Source: CAYRVX01 sp964642165
GTDB lineage: Bacteria > Planctomycetota > Phycisphaerae > SM23-33
Length of the DNA stretch: 15,298 bases
NCBI GenBank assembly: GCA_964642165.1
Contig: CAZXOC010000181.1
Coordinates: 1 to 15,298, forward strand
Direction: 5' to 3'
Shown here: one piece after another, positions 13,879-15,298 of the stretch
How positions within the stretch are numbered: the stretch's first letter is position 1
Layout: each line of letters opens with the position of its first letter
Position numbers and translations under genes: made by a program
The notes under the pieces: model-generated
What the model saw: the letters and a program-made list of their open reading frames with translations, nothing else
What the model was told of the DNA's origin: nothing
The model's database searches: none

Positions 13879-14014
13879 TTATCCGCAGATGGGCTTCCCG
13901 TCGCCGAAGGCCGGCAGCCGCCCGGCAGGCGACACGTCGCCGATCGTCGGCCAGTCCATGTAGTCGCCTCCCGCTTCCGTCAAAGCTGTAGCGAGTCGCC
14001 GGCGTACGAAAGAC
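13879..14014 (-). pseudogene. Short broken coding remnant, perhaps from a LamG-like domain
   Basis: Directly after the esterase stop, one frame reads RTPATRYSFDGSG and, after a one-base shift, continues as GDYMDWPTIGDVSPAG and on to a TAA at 13881-13879. Joined, the pieces read like one protein end. The string RYSFDGS followed by DYM resembles the LamG/concanavalin-like opening FDGxxDYV. There is no start of its own. The assignment is weak. Confidence 0.3.
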
Positions 14015-14015
14015 G

Positions 14016-14972
14016 CTAGTCTTGGATAATGTTGGTGTCACTGAGCCAGGCCACGAAACTGGCCGGCCACTTTGAAGCGGACTTCCCTCGGCCGGCGCCC
14101 AAGCCGAAACCATGGGCGCCTTTGCTGAAGACGTGAAGCTCCGCGTTGACCCCGGCCTTCAGCAGCTTCGCGTAGAAATCGACGCACTTGCCCGCGGGAG
14201 TCAGGCGATCGACGCGAGCGTTGACGATGAACATCGGGCAGATGTCGGACGCGGAGCTCTTGGATTTGGTGCGGGCGGCTATGAGCTTCTCGGCGTCGTC
14301 GGGAATCCCCGGATAGAACAGGCCGGCGAAGCTCGGCATGCCGCTGACCTTGTCCTCCGGCAGCTTGGGCTCGGAATGAAGCGCACAGCTGATCGCGAGG
14401 TGGCCGCCGGCTGAGAACCCGCATATGCCGATCCTATCGGGCTTCAACCCAAGGCCTGGCGCTCCCTTCCTGAGAATCCGAATGGCCTGTCTGGCATCGG
14501 CTTGAACGGCGCGTTGGTAGTTCTGCCATGCGTTGCGCACACTGAGGTTACTGGGGCGCGTCCGATACTTCAAGACGAGGGAAGTCACGTTGAGCCCCTT
14601 CAGCCAGATCGCCAGATCGTGGCCTTCGCGGTCGATCCAGATGTCGCGGAAACCGCCCCCGGGGCAGATCACCAAGCCGACGCCGTTCGGCTTCTTGGGG
14701 CGATGGATGCTGTACGTGGGCAACGAAACGGAACTGAACGCGCGATTCAATCCGGACGGGGACCCAGGCTCCGCCTTGTGGGATCGGACCTGCTCTCTCG
14801 TACTGGCTTGATTCGGATAGTCCAGCGGCGGCTTCCTCCAGAGAGCCAGTTCCGGGGGCAGGTCACCGGCCCGCAGAGATGGTCCGAGAGACAATGTAGC
14901 AAGGAACACGGCAGGAAGTACTTTCGATATACCCAAGCGGCCATTGGCGTGCTTGATTCGATGCGGTGTCAT
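14016..14972 (-). CDS. Secreted alpha/beta-hydrolase esterase (acetylxylan esterase-like/BD-FAE type)
   Basis: The protein has 318 aa. A basic 17-residue lead (MTPHRIKHANGRLG) is followed by a hydrophobic core (about 18-33) and a probable cut near LRAG, so it is exported. The oxyanion loop is VICPGGGF (101-108). The nucleophile elbow is GFSAGG (185-190) with Ser187; Asp255 in NARVDRLTP and His287 in GAHGFG complete the triad. This layout matches the carbohydrate-esterase-like group often annotated as xylanase or endo-1,4-beta-xylanase B, which deacetylates or de-esterifies polysaccharides. The ATG has AAAGGGA about 7 nt upstream. It lies 75 bp downstream of another leftward gene and may share its transcript. 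It is convergent with the acetylesterase gene, with debris in between. Its GC content is clearly lower than in the genes further left. Confidence 0.88.
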   Translation of the reverse strand: MTPHRIKHANGRLGISKVLPAVFLATLSLGPSLRAGDLPPELALWRKPPLDYPNQASTREQVRSHKAEPGSPSGLNRAFSSVSLPTYSIHRPKKPNGVGLVICPGGGFRDIWIDREGHDLAIWLKGLNVTSLVLKYRTRPSNLSVRNAWQNYQRAVQADARQAIRILRKGAPGLGLKPDRIGICGFSAGGHLAISCALHSEPKLPEDKVSGMPSFAGLFYPGIPDDAEKLIAARTKSKSSASDICPMFIVNARVDRLTPAGKCVDFYAKLLKAGVNAELHVFSKGAHGFGLGAGRGKSASKWPASFVAWLSDTNIIQD

Positions 14973-15047
14973 GCAGCGTCCCTTTCAGCACCCGATACAT
15001 CTCTTCGGAGCAGCCCGTCGGCCACGACGGCGGCCCTTCCAGGCGGA

Positions 15048-15298
15048 TCACTTTTCGTTCTTCGCCACGTACTCCATGATCTTGACGAACGACTTGCCCC
15101 TGTTGGGCATTTGGGGATGGACTCGCCGTTTGTCCGCCCAGAGCTGCGCGATTCTGGCCTTTTGAGCGCCGCTCAGTCCGGCCAATCGTCGATCAACGTA
15201 CTCCTGGTGCTTCTCGACGTTGTACGCTTCTGGCAGATCGTTCTCATCGATCCGGGTCAGCAGTTTCTCAAGCGCCGAGCGAGGAGGCCGGCGCCTTC
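15048..15298 (-). CDS. C-terminal end of an unrecognised gene, continues past the right edge
   Basis: The last 82 codons are visible, ending in TGA at 15050-15048. The sequence is charged and helical: ALEKLLTRIDENDLPEAY, then LSGAQKARIAQLW and MPNRGKSFVKIMEYVAKN before the stop. RIDEND looks a little like a degenerate EF-hand loop, but this is not firm. The frame is well supported because it is uninterrupted, rich in Glu/Lys and has no good rival. The upstream part is outside the window, so the function cannot be given. The next gene, the esterase, starts 75 bp downstream on the same strand, so they may be one operon for secreted enzymes. Confidence 0.7.
   Translation of the reverse strand, partial: RRRPPRSALEKLLTRIDENDLPEAYNVEKHQEYVDRRLAGLSGAQKARIAQLWADKRRVHPQMPNRGKSFVKIMEYVAKNEK

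Larger units (their letters stand above)
13360..14015. other. Intergenic stretch with gene debris and repeats
   Basis: No intact gene is seen. Just after the acetylesterase stop are two hairpins without T-runs: CCGCC/GGCGG at 13362-13377 and TCGGGG/CCCCGA at 13431-13448. Then come crossing inverted repeats (13491-13551), a GTCCCC-rich segment that resembles a dispersed repeat, a frameshifted secreted-protein start (to 13851) and a short broken coding remnant (13879-14014). From about 13.6 kb the sequence is less GC-rich than the left part. Confidence 0.5.

Noticed and set aside
1..15298. CRISPR array, tRNA or rRNA genes
   Set aside because: No regularly spaced direct repeats and no cloverleaf or T-loop signature were seen.

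Overview
The window looks like a piece of a high-GC bacterial chromosome from the PVC superphylum, most likely a planctomycete. This is inferred from gene content and protein style, not from a marker gene. The pointers are a HEAT-like protein with Trp-Trp-containing end modules, several secreted carbohydrate-active proteins (parallel beta-helix, sialate O-acetylesterase type, alpha/beta esterase), long charged regions ahead of signal peptides, RNase Y, and short alternating transcription units. Most of the window is very GC-rich. From about 13.6 kb to the right edge it is visibly less so.

Layout. 1-1912 (+): a HEAT-like protein, open at the left edge, built from two copies of one long module. 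1973-3730 (-): a coenzyme A disulfide reductase-type flavoprotein fused to a rhodanese domain. 3731-4650: about 0.9 kb without a gene, holding divergent promoter candidates and a dense set of RNA-fold-like inverted repeats ahead of rny. 4651-6240 (+): rny, ribonuclease Y. 6476-8236 (-): a secreted right-handed beta-helix protein, convergent with rny across a strong hairpin. 8360-9400 (+): a PAP2-superfamily lipoprotein-like protein, divergent from the beta-helix gene. 9426-10514 (-): a GHMP-family sugar kinase. 10810-11385 (-): gmhA, sedoheptulose-7-phosphate isomerase. 11569-13359 (+): a secreted sialate O-acetylesterase-family protein, divergent from gmhA. 13360-14015: debris, including a frameshifted secreted-protein start and a broken coding remnant. 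14016-14972 (-): a secreted alpha/beta-hydrolase esterase. 15048-15298 (-): the C-terminus of a gene that continues beyond the right edge.

How the parts may fit. The beta-helix protein, the acetylesterase and the esterase would act outside the cytoplasm on acetylated or acidic polysaccharide. GmhA and the GHMP kinase are consistent with making an activated heptose or another sugar phosphate for surface glycans. RNase Y and the CoA-disulfide reductase type protein are housekeeping or redox functions.

The most interesting non-coding signals are two. First, the rny upstream region has a near-consensus promoter about 570 bp before the start codon, then a chain of stem-loops, a possible pseudoknot and a hairpin over the Shine-Dalgarno sequence. 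Second, the same inverted repeat (GCCGGCA-N8-TGCCG) overlies the promoter elements of two separate genes, the PAP2 gene and the acetylesterase gene. No CRISPR array, tRNA, rRNA, intact transposase or named riboswitch class was recognised.
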